Shown here: in pieces, positions 45,993 to 54,226 of the stretch
How positions within the stretch are numbered: position 1 is the first letter of the stretch
How the letters are laid out: each line of letters starts with the position of its first letter
From: Flavobacterium sp.
GTDB taxonomy: Bacteria > Bacteroidota > Bacteroidia > Flavobacteriales > Flavobacteriaceae
DNA: 61,785 bases
Reading direction: 5' to 3'
Assembly: GCF_030146175.1 (NCBI RefSeq)
Contig: NZ_JASLCE010000119.1
Coordinates: 1 to 61,785 of the forward strand
The notes under the pieces: generated by a model
The model's database searches: none
Seen by the model: the letters and a program-made list of their open reading frames with translations, nothing else
What the model was told of the DNA's origin: nothing
Made by a program: the position numbers and the translations under genes

Positions 45993-46024
45993 TAAAAAAA
46001 GCGTGTTAAAAACACGCTTTTTTT
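45993..46024. terminator. Bidirectional terminator after rsmG
   Basis: Stem GCGTGTT / AACACGC (46001-46007, 46011-46017) with flanking A and T runs. It lies about 29 bases after the rsmG stop and next to the second palindromic repeat. Confidence 0.88.
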
Positions 46025-46032
46025 GTTTTGGG

Positions 46033-46065
46033 ACACCTGACAGGTTTTTAAAACCTGTCAGGTGT
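46033..46065. repeat. 33-base palindromic repeat, copy 2
   Basis: Base-for-base identical to 38414-38446 (16-base arms, one T centre). It lies 15 bases from the pruA stop, in a convergent gap that already has an ordinary terminator, so it is not needed for termination of rsmG. Confidence 0.88.
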
Positions 46066-46079
46066 AAAATGATGTTATA

Positions 46080-47705
46080 TTATCCTAAGAATGGATATCT
46101 GTAATTTGTTGGCGGAACGAAAGTTTCCTTAATGGTTCTAGGCGATACCCAACGCATTAAGTTTAACACCGAACCGGCTTTGTCGTTAGTTCCGGATGCT
46201 CTTGCACCACCGAAAGGTTGTTGTCCTACAACAGCTCCGGTTGGTTTGTCGTTGATATAGAAGTTTCCGGCTGCATTTTCAAGGGCTTTAGTAGCCTGCT
46301 CGATAGCATAACGATCCTGACTGAAGATTGCTCCTGTTAAAGCATATTCAGAAGTACTGTCTACTAAAGCAAGCGTTTCTTCCCATTTCGCATCTTCGTA
46401 TACATAAATAGTCAACACAGGTCCGAATAATTCGGTTTCCATAGTGGTGTATTTTGGATTTGTAGTCACGATTACCGTTGGCTCAATAAAATATCCAACC
46501 GATTTGTCGTAGTTACCACCGGCAATAATTTCAGCATCACTGTCTTTTTTCGCCTGATCGATAAATCCTGCTAATTTGTCGAAAGAACTTTCGGAAATTA
46601 CAGCAGATACGAAGTTAGACGGATCTTCCGGTGATCCCATTTTCATGGAAGCGATATCGGCAACTAATAGTTCTTTAACTTCAGACCAGGTCGATTTTGG
46701 TAGATACGCTCTGGAAGCCGCCGAACATTTTTGTCCCTGATATTCGAAAGCACCTCTTGATAAAGCGGTAGCCACCTGAGCTGGAATAGCTGATGGATGT
46801 GCTACTACGAAATCTTTACCTCCGGTTTCTCCTACGATTCTAGGGTATGTTTTGTATTTGCTGATGTTTTGTCCGATTTTAGCCCACATATCGTTGAAAA
46901 CGCCTGTAGATCCTGTAAAGTGGATACCTGCAAAATCAGGACTTGCTAATAACGTATCGGAAATCATCGCGGAGTTACCATATACTACGTTGATAACACC
47001 TGCCGGTAAACCTGCTTCTTTGAAAACCTCAACAATTACATTCGCTGAGTAGATTTGCGTAGCACTTGGTTTCCATACCACTACGTTCCCCATTAAAGCT
47101 GGAGAAGCCGGTAAGTTTCCAGCAATAGCAGTAAAGTTAAAAGGAGTGATCGCGTATACGAAACCTTCTAACGGACGGTGCTCCACACGGTTCCAGATAC
47201 CTTCGGAAGAAATCGGTTGTTCCGCATATACCTGCGTCATAAACTGAACGTTAAAACGTAAGAAGTCAATTAACTCACAAGCGGAGTCAATTTCTGCCTG
47301 GTGAACGGTTTTTGCCTGTGCAATCATCGTAGCCGCATTGATTTTAGCGCGGTAAGGACCTGCTAATAAATCGGCTGCTTTTAAGAAAATAGAAGCACGG
47401 TGTTCCCACGAAAGGGCGGCCCATTTTTTCTTCGCTTCCAAAGCGGTGCTGATTGCTTTTTCGATATGCTCTTTTTCGGCTTGGTGGTATTGTCCCACAA
47501 TGTGTTTATGGTCGAATGGAGGTGTTAGGTTTTTGGTGTTCCCGGTACGGATTTCTTCACCACCTATATATAAAGGTACATCAACATTGGCGTTGTACAA
47601 TTCTTTGAAAGTTGCTAAAACTGCATCTCTTTCCGGCGTACCCGGCGCATACGATTTTACAGGTTCGTTAACGGCTTTAGGTACATTATAAATTCCTTTT
47701 GGCAT
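46080..47705 (-). CDS. pruA: L-glutamate gamma-semialdehyde dehydrogenase
   Basis: Oxidises glutamate semialdehyde (from proline) to glutamate with NAD. The 541-residue protein is a stand-alone P5CDH without a proline dehydrogenase domain. The catalytic cysteine is C327 in YQGQKCSAASR, the general base is E293 in GETGGKDFV, and the NAD region has VVWKPSATQIYSANVIVEVF and IHFTGSTGVF. The signature PFNFTAIAGNLPASPALMGN is typical of the family. No putA or prodh gene adjoins it. Confidence 0.96.
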   Translation of the reverse strand: MPKGIYNVPKAVNEPVKSYAPGTPERDAVLATFKELYNANVDVPLYIGGEEIRTGNTKNLTPPFDHKHIVGQYHQAEKEHIEKAISTALEAKKKWAALSWEHRASIFLKAADLLAGPYRAKINAATMIAQAKTVHQAEIDSACELIDFLRFNVQFMTQVYAEQPISSEGIWNRVEHRPLEGFVYAITPFNFTAIAGNLPASPALMGNVVVWKPSATQIYSANVIVEVFKEAGLPAGVINVVYGNSAMISDTLLASPDFAGIHFTGSTGVFNDMWAKIGQNISKYKTYPRIVGETGGKDFVVAHPSAIPAQVATALSRGAFEYQGQKCSAASRAYLPKSTWSEVKELLVADIASMKMGSPEDPSNFVSAVISESSFDKLAGFIDQAKKDSDAEIIAGGNYDKSVGYFIEPTVIVTTNPKYTTMETELFGPVLTIYVYEDAKWEETLALVDSTSEYALTGAIFSQDRYAIEQATKALENAAGNFYINDKPTGAVVGQQPFGGARASGTNDKAGSVLNLMRWVSPRTIKETFVPPTNYRYPFLG

Positions 47706-47808
47706 AACAATTTGTATTTATTAATTATCAAATTTTCGCGTAGCGAAGATACAAATTATTCACGAAAAAGGTATTTTTTGTGGTGTTAATGCTTTGGTAA
47801 AAAATGAA

Positions 47809-48195
47809 TTAATTCAAGGCAAAAGGAGCGCTTAAACGGAATGTAGGAATTATTACACGGAACGATCGGGTTGAGGTAAAATTGATCATGTTAAAATATC
47901 CGCGCATGGCTCCAAATGGCGATGAAAGCAGGCATCCGGAGCTGTAGGTGTGTTTTTCACCCGGTTTCAGTACCGGCTTTTTACCGATCACGCCTTCGCC
48001 GTCAACTATCTCAAGATCGTTAAGGGAATCGTAAATCTCCCAGTGACGTGAGTTAAGTTGAACGGAATCCTTGCTTTGGTTTTCGATCGTGATCTCGTAA
48101 CTAAAGGCAAAGTGAATCTTGTAGTTTTTGAAGTAAGTACCTTCAAAACTAGTCAGAACAGAAATTTTTATGCCTCTGGTTATTTGTGAAACCAT
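47809..48195 (-). CDS. apaG: ApaG-domain protein
   Basis: A 128-residue ApaG (DUF525) beta-sandwich, linked in enterobacteria to Ap4A and cobalt resistance. The start at ATG 48195 gives MVSQITRGIKISVLTSFEGT, the usual ApaG beginning; the open frame extends 38 codons further but that part would overlap the next gene and is not conserved-looking. Typical sequence is FAFSYEITIENQSKDSVQL, RHWEIYDSLNDLEIVDGEGV and a GXGXXP-like loop with GEGVIGKKPVLKPGE, then YSSGCLLSSPFGAMRGYF. Function in Bacteroidota is unknown. Confidence 0.92.
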   Translation of the reverse strand: MVSQITRGIKISVLTSFEGTYFKNYKIHFAFSYEITIENQSKDSVQLNSRHWEIYDSLNDLEIVDGEGVIGKKPVLKPGEKHTYSSGCLLSSPFGAMRGYFNMINFTSTRSFRVIIPTFRLSAPFALN

Positions 48196-48274
48196 AATTT
48201 TTCCGATTGGATTTTGGGAAATAATTCCAAAAATAGCAAATATTTGAATCGATTCGGATAATTTTAAAACTTTT

Positions 48275-49543
48275 TTAATTCGTGATGTTTTCGGAAGTGG
48301 CAAAACCACGTCCGATAATTTTGTCGTAACGGTCGTTGTTTCCGCGGTAATAAACGATCACAAAATAATTGTTTTCCGTTTGGTAGAAATTGCCGTCAAT
48401 CGCATTCTGATTGTCGACTTTACCTTTGGCATCCAATTGTACATACTGGTAGTTTACAAACCCTTGTTTGAGTAAAATCGCTTTTTCGTAAACACCTTTC
48501 TGTGCATTGAAGTCCATTTTGTTTTCCGGTGTCAACGCATAATTGTTAAACATCCCGTTTACATAGATATCTTTTTTATCGATGGTCGTTGGTGGAATCA
48601 ATGTAAAATAAACCCAGGCATAATCGGCTTCGGTTTCGCCGTTTTCGGAACCAATGTTACGGACGTAGAAACTACCGTTGATGTCCGGATAATAGGTGTA
48701 CGGTTTATCGCCTCTCGGAGAATTGGCAAATAACAGGGAATTATAAATTTCACCGGAAGTCACCTTTCCTACATTGTTGCCGGGATTACGGATGTCTTTA
48801 TTGTCGAAATATAAAAATTCGTTACCACCCCAAAACTGGGTTTCCTGATTGTAACGGTAAATCAGATCAGAACCTAACGTATATTGCGGTTTGATGTTTA
48901 AAATGGCATTGTCCCATCGTCCGTTTTGTAATAAAGCGACTTTAATATTCTGAACCGGATTTTGCAGCGTGTTATTGTCGCCCATTTTGATGGTGAAATC
49001 CAGATTTTGCTTTTTCTCGATATCGGTCAGGTTACGGGAACGTTTGATTTGTAACGGAACGGAAAGGTTTTCTTCATAAACGATAAAACGTCTGGAAAAA
49101 ACAAGTTCCTGGTTGTCGTTAAAAATTTTGATCATGTAATTACCGGATAATAATATACGGTTAAAACGATTCGGGAAGGCCTGTTTGTAATGCGAATAAA
49201 TCTGGAGCGTATTAAAAGAATTCTGATACGTCATAATTCTCTGATTGTCCATTCCCTGAAGGTATTCCGACTTGGCCAGTATGGTTGGTGTCCAGTCGTA
49301 ATTGTATTGGGTGATTGTATAATAATAATCGGCCTCGTTGCCAAATAAATCATCAAATTGTAATTCGAAAGTATCACCCAGACGAAACATCGGAATGGTG
49401 TTGGCACCACTTTGAACAAACGACACGGTTTTGATGTTGAACGGCGGATTTACTTCCTTTTCAACCTGGGAAAAAACGGAAGCAGAACCGGATAATACAC
49501 AAGACAGAAGCAGTAAAAATCGTAGTTTTTTATAAAATAACAT
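48275..49543 (-). CDS. Type IX secretion system plug protein (DUF5103)
   Basis: A 422-residue exported protein of the DUF5103 family, known in Flavobacterium johnsoniae as the Plug that closes the periplasmic side of the SprA translocon. I start at ATG 49543 because MLFYKKLRFLLLLSCVLSGS gives a signal peptide; the longer frame to 49582 adds a hydrophilic tail. Features include TQYNYDWTPTILAKSEYLQG, LSGNYMIKIFNDNQELVFSR and a C-terminal immunoglobulin-like half (DIYVNGMFNNYALTPENKM). It implies a type IX system in the organism; no other T9SS gene is in the window. Confidence 0.92.
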   Translation of the reverse strand: MLFYKKLRFLLLLSCVLSGSASVFSQVEKEVNPPFNIKTVSFVQSGANTIPMFRLGDTFELQFDDLFGNEADYYYTITQYNYDWTPTILAKSEYLQGMDNQRIMTYQNSFNTLQIYSHYKQAFPNRFNRILLSGNYMIKIFNDNQELVFSRRFIVYEENLSVPLQIKRSRNLTDIEKKQNLDFTIKMGDNNTLQNPVQNIKVALLQNGRWDNAILNIKPQYTLGSDLIYRYNQETQFWGGNEFLYFDNKDIRNPGNNVGKVTSGEIYNSLLFANSPRGDKPYTYYPDINGSFYVRNIGSENGETEADYAWVYFTLIPPTTIDKKDIYVNGMFNNYALTPENKMDFNAQKGVYEKAILLKQGFVNYQYVQLDAKGKVDNQNAIDGNFYQTENNYFVIVYYRGNNDRYDKIIGRGFATSENITN

Positions 49544-49624
49544 AGGGCTTTTTTGAATTGTCAGTGAGGTAAAGATAAACAATTCGCTACAACAATCCGT
49601 TAAAAAAGGTGTCCGCTATGGATT

Positions 49625-50389
49625 TTATTTGTGACAAACGGGAATTATTTCCCCTTTGGCCAGACAATAACGTTCTACGAGTTCCGGTGCAATTTTTTGG
49701 GTGTAATCTTCCTCGGTTACCGTAAAGCCCATACTGCGAAGCTTGTCGAAATAATCCCGTCCGTATACACGCACATGATCATACTGACCAAAAATGGCGG
49801 CCCGTTCTTTAGGATCCGTAATGGAATCGTCTTCGAAAGTTGTGGCACGGTTTAAATCCTGCGGAATCTGGAAAATTCCCATCCCACCCGGTTTTAAAAC
49901 ACGGTATAATTCCTGCATGGCTTTGGTGTCGTCCGGAATATGTTCCAAAACGTGGTTGCACAAAATCAGGTCGTACGAATTATCGGCAAATGGAAGATTA
50001 CAAATATCGGCCTTAACATCTGCCAGTGGCGAAAGGAGGTCGGTTGTAGTGTACTCTAAATTTTTCTGGTTTCGGAATCGTTTGTAAAAAGCCTGTTCCG
50101 GTGCAAAGTGCAACACTTTTTTAGGTGCGGTAAAGAAATCGGTTTCATTTTTCAGATACAACCAAAGCAAACGATGCCGTTCCAGCGAAAGCGTGCTGGG
50201 TGACAATACGTTATTCCGTTGGGTTCCGTATCCGTAAGGAAGGAAACTACGGAAGCTTTTACCATCGATCGGATCGGTAAAGGTATTTCCTTTCAAGGCC
50301 AAAGCCAAAACAGGACGTACAACATAACTCAGCCGGATCAGTAATGGTCTCGGAATGGTGTTCAGTATATATTTGAAAGCGGATTTCAT
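49625..50389 (-). CDS. SAM-dependent methyltransferase with unusual motif I
   Basis: A 254-residue class I methyltransferase. Residues 1-80 look like a leader region without signal peptide (MKSAFKYILNTIPRPLLIRL). Motif I reads V92-L-H-F-A-P-E98 in place of the usual VLDxGxGxG, followed by TTTDLLSPLADVKADICNLP and DNSYDLILCNHVLEHIPDD, then YRVLKPGGMGIFQIPQ. So the nucleotide-binding end is altered but motif II-III regions are normal. Substrate unknown; similar proteins are often in sugar or polysaccharide loci, but none adjoins. Confidence 0.8.
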   Translation of the reverse strand: MKSAFKYILNTIPRPLLIRLSYVVRPVLALALKGNTFTDPIDGKSFRSFLPYGYGTQRNNVLSPSTLSLERHRLLWLYLKNETDFFTAPKKVLHFAPEQAFYKRFRNQKNLEYTTTDLLSPLADVKADICNLPFADNSYDLILCNHVLEHIPDDTKAMQELYRVLKPGGMGIFQIPQDLNRATTFEDDSITDPKERAAIFGQYDHVRVYGRDYFDKLRSMGFTVTEEDYTQKIAPELVERYCLAKGEIIPVCHK

Positions 50390-50446
50390 GTACAGGAATT
50401 TATCATGCAGACACTATTATTATATAGTGTCTGCATGGGTCTTGTT

Positions 50447-51265
50447 TTAAAGTGCTAAAGCTTGTTTTCGGAATTCGTTTTCTTCGTCGGATTGAATACC
50501 TAATGCCTGATAAATGTATTGGAAAGTGGATAATAATTCCGGTTTTCCGTCTACTATGGCAACATCGTGTTCAAAATGCGCACTTGGTTTTCCGTCGCGG
50601 GTCGAAATAGTCCAACCGTCTTTCAGGTATTTGATATTTCGGGTTCCCATATTGATCATCGGTTCGATGGCAACAACCATTCCTTCTATAAAAAGTTTTC
50701 CGCGACCTCTTTTACCGTAGTTTGGCATTTCCGGTTCTTCGTGCATTTTACGTCCTAAACCGTGACCTACTAATTCGCGAACCACTCCGTATCCATGACC
50801 TTCGGCATATTTCTGAATCGCATTTCCAACATCTTCCACACGGTTTCCGATTTTAAATTCACGGATACCTACATATAAGGATTCTTTGGTAACCTGAAGT
50901 AGTTTTTTCGTTTCGGGAGCAACGTCGCCAATTTCGAAAGTATAGGCGTGATCTCCGTAAAATTCATTTTTAATAACACCACAGTCAACGGAAACAATAT
51001 CGCCCTCCTGAATCGGTCGGTCGGTTGGTAAACCGTGGACAACTTGGTCATTTACACTGGTCAATAAGGTCGACGGACATCCGTATAATCCTAAAAATCC
51101 CGGGATTGCCTGGTGATCCCTGATAAAAGTTTCGGCTAATTTATCCAGTTGAAGCGTAGTGATACCGGGTTTGATTTCGCCCGCAATCATCCCTAAGGTT
51201 TTGGAAACCAGCAGGGCACTCTCACGCATTAATTCTATTTCTTCTCTTGTTTTAGGAATAATCAT
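50447..51265 (-). CDS. map: Methionine aminopeptidase, type I
   Basis: Removes N-terminal methionine from new proteins. The ATG at 51265 gives MIIPKTREEIELMRESALLV, the standard map start; the longer frame begins at a TTG and covers the -7 element. Metal ligands are D94, D105, H168, E201 and E232, and H77 is the active-site histidine; each is three less than in E. coli Map. The length is 272 residues. It stands alone on the minus strand with a -7 box upstream. Confidence 0.97.
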   Translation of the reverse strand: MIIPKTREEIELMRESALLVSKTLGMIAGEIKPGITTLQLDKLAETFIRDHQAIPGFLGLYGCPSTLLTSVNDQVVHGLPTDRPIQEGDIVSVDCGVIKNEFYGDHAYTFEIGDVAPETKKLLQVTKESLYVGIREFKIGNRVEDVGNAIQKYAEGHGYGVVRELVGHGLGRKMHEEPEMPNYGKRGRGKLFIEGMVVAIEPMINMGTRNIKYLKDGWTISTRDGKPSAHFEHDVAIVDGKPELLSTFQYIYQALGIQSDEENEFRKQALAL

Positions 51266-51284
51266 AACGTTATTTTTCAGACTG

Positions 51285-51292
51285 CAAAAGTA
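51285..51292 (-). promoter_or_regulatory. -7 element before map
   Basis: Minus-strand TACTTTTG followed by C, exact TAnnTTTG, 19 bases before the chosen ATG. This argues against the upstream TTG start. Confidence 0.55.
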
Positions 51293-51390
51293 CAATATTC
51301 TGTTGATTATTTTTTAATTGAAATGCAGGTATGAGTTTTATCATATTTTCGTAACTTCTCTGAGTTTAATTTTACCTAAAAGTAAAGTGT

Positions 51391-52665
51391 ATGAGCAAAT
51401 ATGTAACGGCAGCAGAAGCTGTTAAAGTAATAAAGTCAAACGATCGTATATACGTTCAGGCGGCAGCGGCCACGCCAACGGTTTTGACTAAAGCGTTGGC
51501 CGAGCGGGCATCCGAACTGAGAAATGTAGAATTATGCCACTTGCATACCGAAGGAGAAGCGGCTTACGCGAACCCGGAACTGGCAGCAAGTTTTCACGTT
51601 AATTCCTTTTTTATAGGGCAGAACGTCCGACATACCATAGCGTCCGGAAACGGATCGTATACACCGGTGTTTTTAAGTGAATTGCCACATTTGTTCCGGA
51701 AAGGTGTTATCCCGTTGGATGTGTCTTTTATTCATGTATCACCGCCGGATAGTCATGGATATTGTTCGTTAGGTGTTTCGGTAGAAGCGTCGATTGCCGC
51801 GGTAGAAAATTCCAAAATAGTGATCGCTCAGGTCAATCCGAATATGCCGCGAACCTTTGGCGATGGGATTCTACATGTTTCGGAAATCGATTATCTGGTT
51901 GAGGTAAATGAACCGATTCACGGACATGGCTCGAAAGAGATTAGTCCGGTTGAAGCTAAAATCGGGGAACTCGTAGCCGGGCTTATTGAGGACGAAAGTA
52001 CGCTGCAAATGGGAATTGGTTCCATACCAAATGCCGTGTTGGCGCAATTGGTAAACCATAAAAACATGGGATTGCATACCGAAATGTTTTCGGATGGTGT
52101 GATCGACCTTATTGAAAATGATGTGATCAACTGTAATTTTAAAGGGGTTAACCGCGGACGGGCTTTAGCAACCTTTTTAATTGGTTCGCAACGGTTATAC
52201 GATTTTGTAAATGACAATCCGTTTATCGAAATGCGGGAATCATCCTATGTAAATGACACCTCGGTAATCCGTAGAAATCCTAAAATGATCGCGATCAACT
52301 CAGCGATAGAAGTAGACATTACCGGACAGGTTTGCGCCGATTCGATCGGAGCTAAAATGTATTCGGGTGTTGGCGGTCAGATGGATTTTGTTCGTGGTGC
52401 CTCACTCAGTAAAGGCGGAAAAGCGATTATTGCATTGCCATCGGTAACGAAAAGAGGGGAGAGTCGTATCGTACCGTATTTAAAACAGGGTGCCGGAGTA
52501 GTGACAACCCGTTCGCATGTGCAATATGTGGTTACGGAATACGGTATCGCCGATTTATACGGGAAAACGCTAAAACAACGTTCGGACGAACTGGTAAAAA
52601 TTGCGCATCCGGATCACCGGGAATGGATTGACAAGGCCTATTATGAACTCAGTCATTTCAAATAA
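51391..52665 (+). CDS. Acetyl-CoA hydrolase/transferase family protein (CoA-transferase)
   Basis: A family I-like CoA-transferase of 424 residues, related to 4-hydroxybutyrate and acetate CoA-transferases. The active glutamate is in LHTEMFSDG (HTEMxSDG motif), and GIGSIPNAV, DVSFIHVSPPDSHGYCSLGV, and GVGGQMDFVRGASLS are typical. It probably moves CoA between acetate or another short acid and an acyl-CoA; the exact substrate is not fixed. It is a single gene, divergent from map, closed by a bidirectional hairpin. Confidence 0.92.
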   Translation: MSKYVTAAEAVKVIKSNDRIYVQAAAATPTVLTKALAERASELRNVELCHLHTEGEAAYANPELAASFHVNSFFIGQNVRHTIASGNGSYTPVFLSELPHLFRKGVIPLDVSFIHVSPPDSHGYCSLGVSVEASIAAVENSKIVIAQVNPNMPRTFGDGILHVSEIDYLVEVNEPIHGHGSKEISPVEAKIGELVAGLIEDESTLQMGIGSIPNAVLAQLVNHKNMGLHTEMFSDGVIDLIENDVINCNFKGVNRGRALATFLIGSQRLYDFVNDNPFIEMRESSYVNDTSVIRRNPKMIAINSAIEVDITGQVCADSIGAKMYSGVGGQMDFVRGASLSKGGKAIIALPSVTKRGESRIVPYLKQGAGVVTTRSHVQYVVTEYGIADLYGKTLKQRSDELVKIAHPDHREWIDKAYYELSHFK

Positions 52666-52670
52666 AATAA

Positions 52671-52692
52671 AAAAGCTCCGAATGGAGCTTTT
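52671..52692. terminator. Bidirectional terminator between CoA-transferase and gpmI
   Basis: Stem AAAAGCTCC / GGAGCTTTT (52671-52679, 52684-52692) around GAAT, with flanking A and T bases. It lies 5 bases after the CoA-transferase stop and 2 bases from the gpmI stop, serving both. Confidence 0.88.
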
Positions 52693-52693
52693 T

Positions 52694-54226
52694 CTATTTT
52701 TGAATCGGATGTAAAAGCGAATGTTGTGTCATCGCAGCCGGTTTTTCGATACCCATTAACTCCAGTATGGTCGGAGCAATGTCACCTAAAATACCGTTAT
52801 CGATGAATTGTAATTCCTTATCCACTAAAATAATCGGAACCGGATTGGTAGTGTGTGCCGTATTTGGCGTACCATCCGGATTGATCATGGTTTCACAATT
52901 ACCATGGTCGGCAATTACAATAGTGGTATAATCGTTTGCCAAAGCCGTTTCGATGACTTCTTTTACGCAACGATCAACGGCTACACAGGCTTTAATCGCA
53001 GCTTCCATGACACCGGTATGGCCAACCATATCGCCATTTGCAAAATTTAGACAAACAAAATCCACATCTCCTTTTTGCAATTCCGGAATTAGCGCATCTT
53101 TAAGATCGAAGGCACTCATCTCCGGTTTCAGATCGTAGGTAGCCACCTTTGGCGACGGACATAAGAGTCGGCTTTCGCCTATAAAAGGTTCTTCACGACC
53201 ACCGGAAAAGAAAAACGTAACATGCGGATATTTTTCCGTTTCGGCAATCCGGATTTGTTTTTTATGGTTTTTCTCCAGGATTTCTCCCAGCGTTTCGGTA
53301 ATATTTTCCTTATCGTAAATGACGTGAACATTTTTATAGGTATCGTCATAATTGGTCATCGTTACATAATACAAATCCAGTTTGTGCATGTTTTGCTCAT
53401 GTAGGTCTTTTTGCGATAAGACTTCGGTTAACTGACGTCCGCGGTCGGTTCTGAAATTAAAGAAAATCACCACATCGCCGTCTTTTACCGTCGCAATCGG
53501 CTGTTGTTGTTCGTCAACAATAACAATTGGTTCGATAAATTCGTCGGTCACATTGTTATGGTAGGAGGCCAAAACACTCAATACCGGATTGGTAGAAGGT
53601 GTTCCTTGTCCGTTTACGATAAGATCATATGCTTTTTTGATACGTTCCCATCTTTTATCGCGATCCATAGCATAATAACGTCCAATGATTGAGGCTAGTT
53701 TGGCATTGGATCGATGCAGGTAATTTTCAAGATCTTCGATATATCGGGCACCCGATTTTGGATCGACATCACGACCATCGGTAAAAGCGTGCACAAAAAC
53801 GTCTTGCACTCCCGATTCCTGAGCGGCATCCAAAAGACCTCTTAAATGAGACGTATGGGAATGCACACCACCATCGGAAACAAGACCTAAAAAGTGAACC
53901 GCTTTATGGTTCTTTTTGGCATATTCGAAAGCCGCCTGTACTTCTTTTTCGTTATTTAACGTTTTGTTCTGAACGGCCAGATTGATTTTGGCCAGATCCT
54001 GGTAAATAATTCTTCCGGCACCAAGGTTCATATGGCCCACTTCGGAATTTCCCATCTGACCTTCCGGAAGTCCGACATTTAAACCATCGGTACGTAACGA
54101 AGCATTCGGATATTGGGTATAAAGACTGTCAATAAAAGGCGTGTTGGCATTGTCGATTGCTGAAACTTTAGGATCGGGTGATTTTCCCCAACCATCCAGA
54201 ATCATTAAAATAACTTTCTTTTTCAT
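52694..54226 (-). CDS. gpmI: 2,3-bisphosphoglycerate-independent phosphoglycerate mutase
   Basis: Converts 3- to 2-phosphoglycerate in glycolysis with two manganese ions. The 510-residue protein is an alkaline phosphatase-like fold with D11 in MILDGWG, nucleophile S61 in GQMGNSEVGHMNLGAGR, then HAFTDGRDVDPKSG, NFRTDRGRQL, CLNFANGDMVGHTG and IADHGNCE. I start at ATG 54226, which overlaps the previous gene's stop by four bases (ATGA), rather than the in-frame ATG four codons earlier. It is thus coupled to the DUF5916 gene. Confidence 0.96.
   Translation of the reverse strand: MKKKVILMILDGWGKSPDPKVSAIDNANTPFIDSLYTQYPNASLRTDGLNVGLPEGQMGNSEVGHMNLGAGRIIYQDLAKINLAVQNKTLNNEKEVQAAFEYAKKNHKAVHFLGLVSDGGVHSHTSHLRGLLDAAQESGVQDVFVHAFTDGRDVDPKSGARYIEDLENYLHRSNAKLASIIGRYYAMDRDKRWERIKKAYDLIVNGQGTPSTNPVLSVLASYHNNVTDEFIEPIVIVDEQQQPIATVKDGDVVIFFNFRTDRGRQLTEVLSQKDLHEQNMHKLDLYYVTMTNYDDTYKNVHVIYDKENITETLGEILEKNHKKQIRIAETEKYPHVTFFFSGGREEPFIGESRLLCPSPKVATYDLKPEMSAFDLKDALIPELQKGDVDFVCLNFANGDMVGHTGVMEAAIKACVAVDRCVKEVIETALANDYTTIVIADHGNCETMINPDGTPNTAHTTNPVPIILVDKELQFIDNGILGDIAPTILELMGIEKPAAMTQHSLLHPIQK

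Noticed and set aside
48196..48309. 38-codon extension of ApaG
   Set aside because: It overlaps the T9SS plug gene end and lies before the standard ApaG start; no conserved sequence in it.
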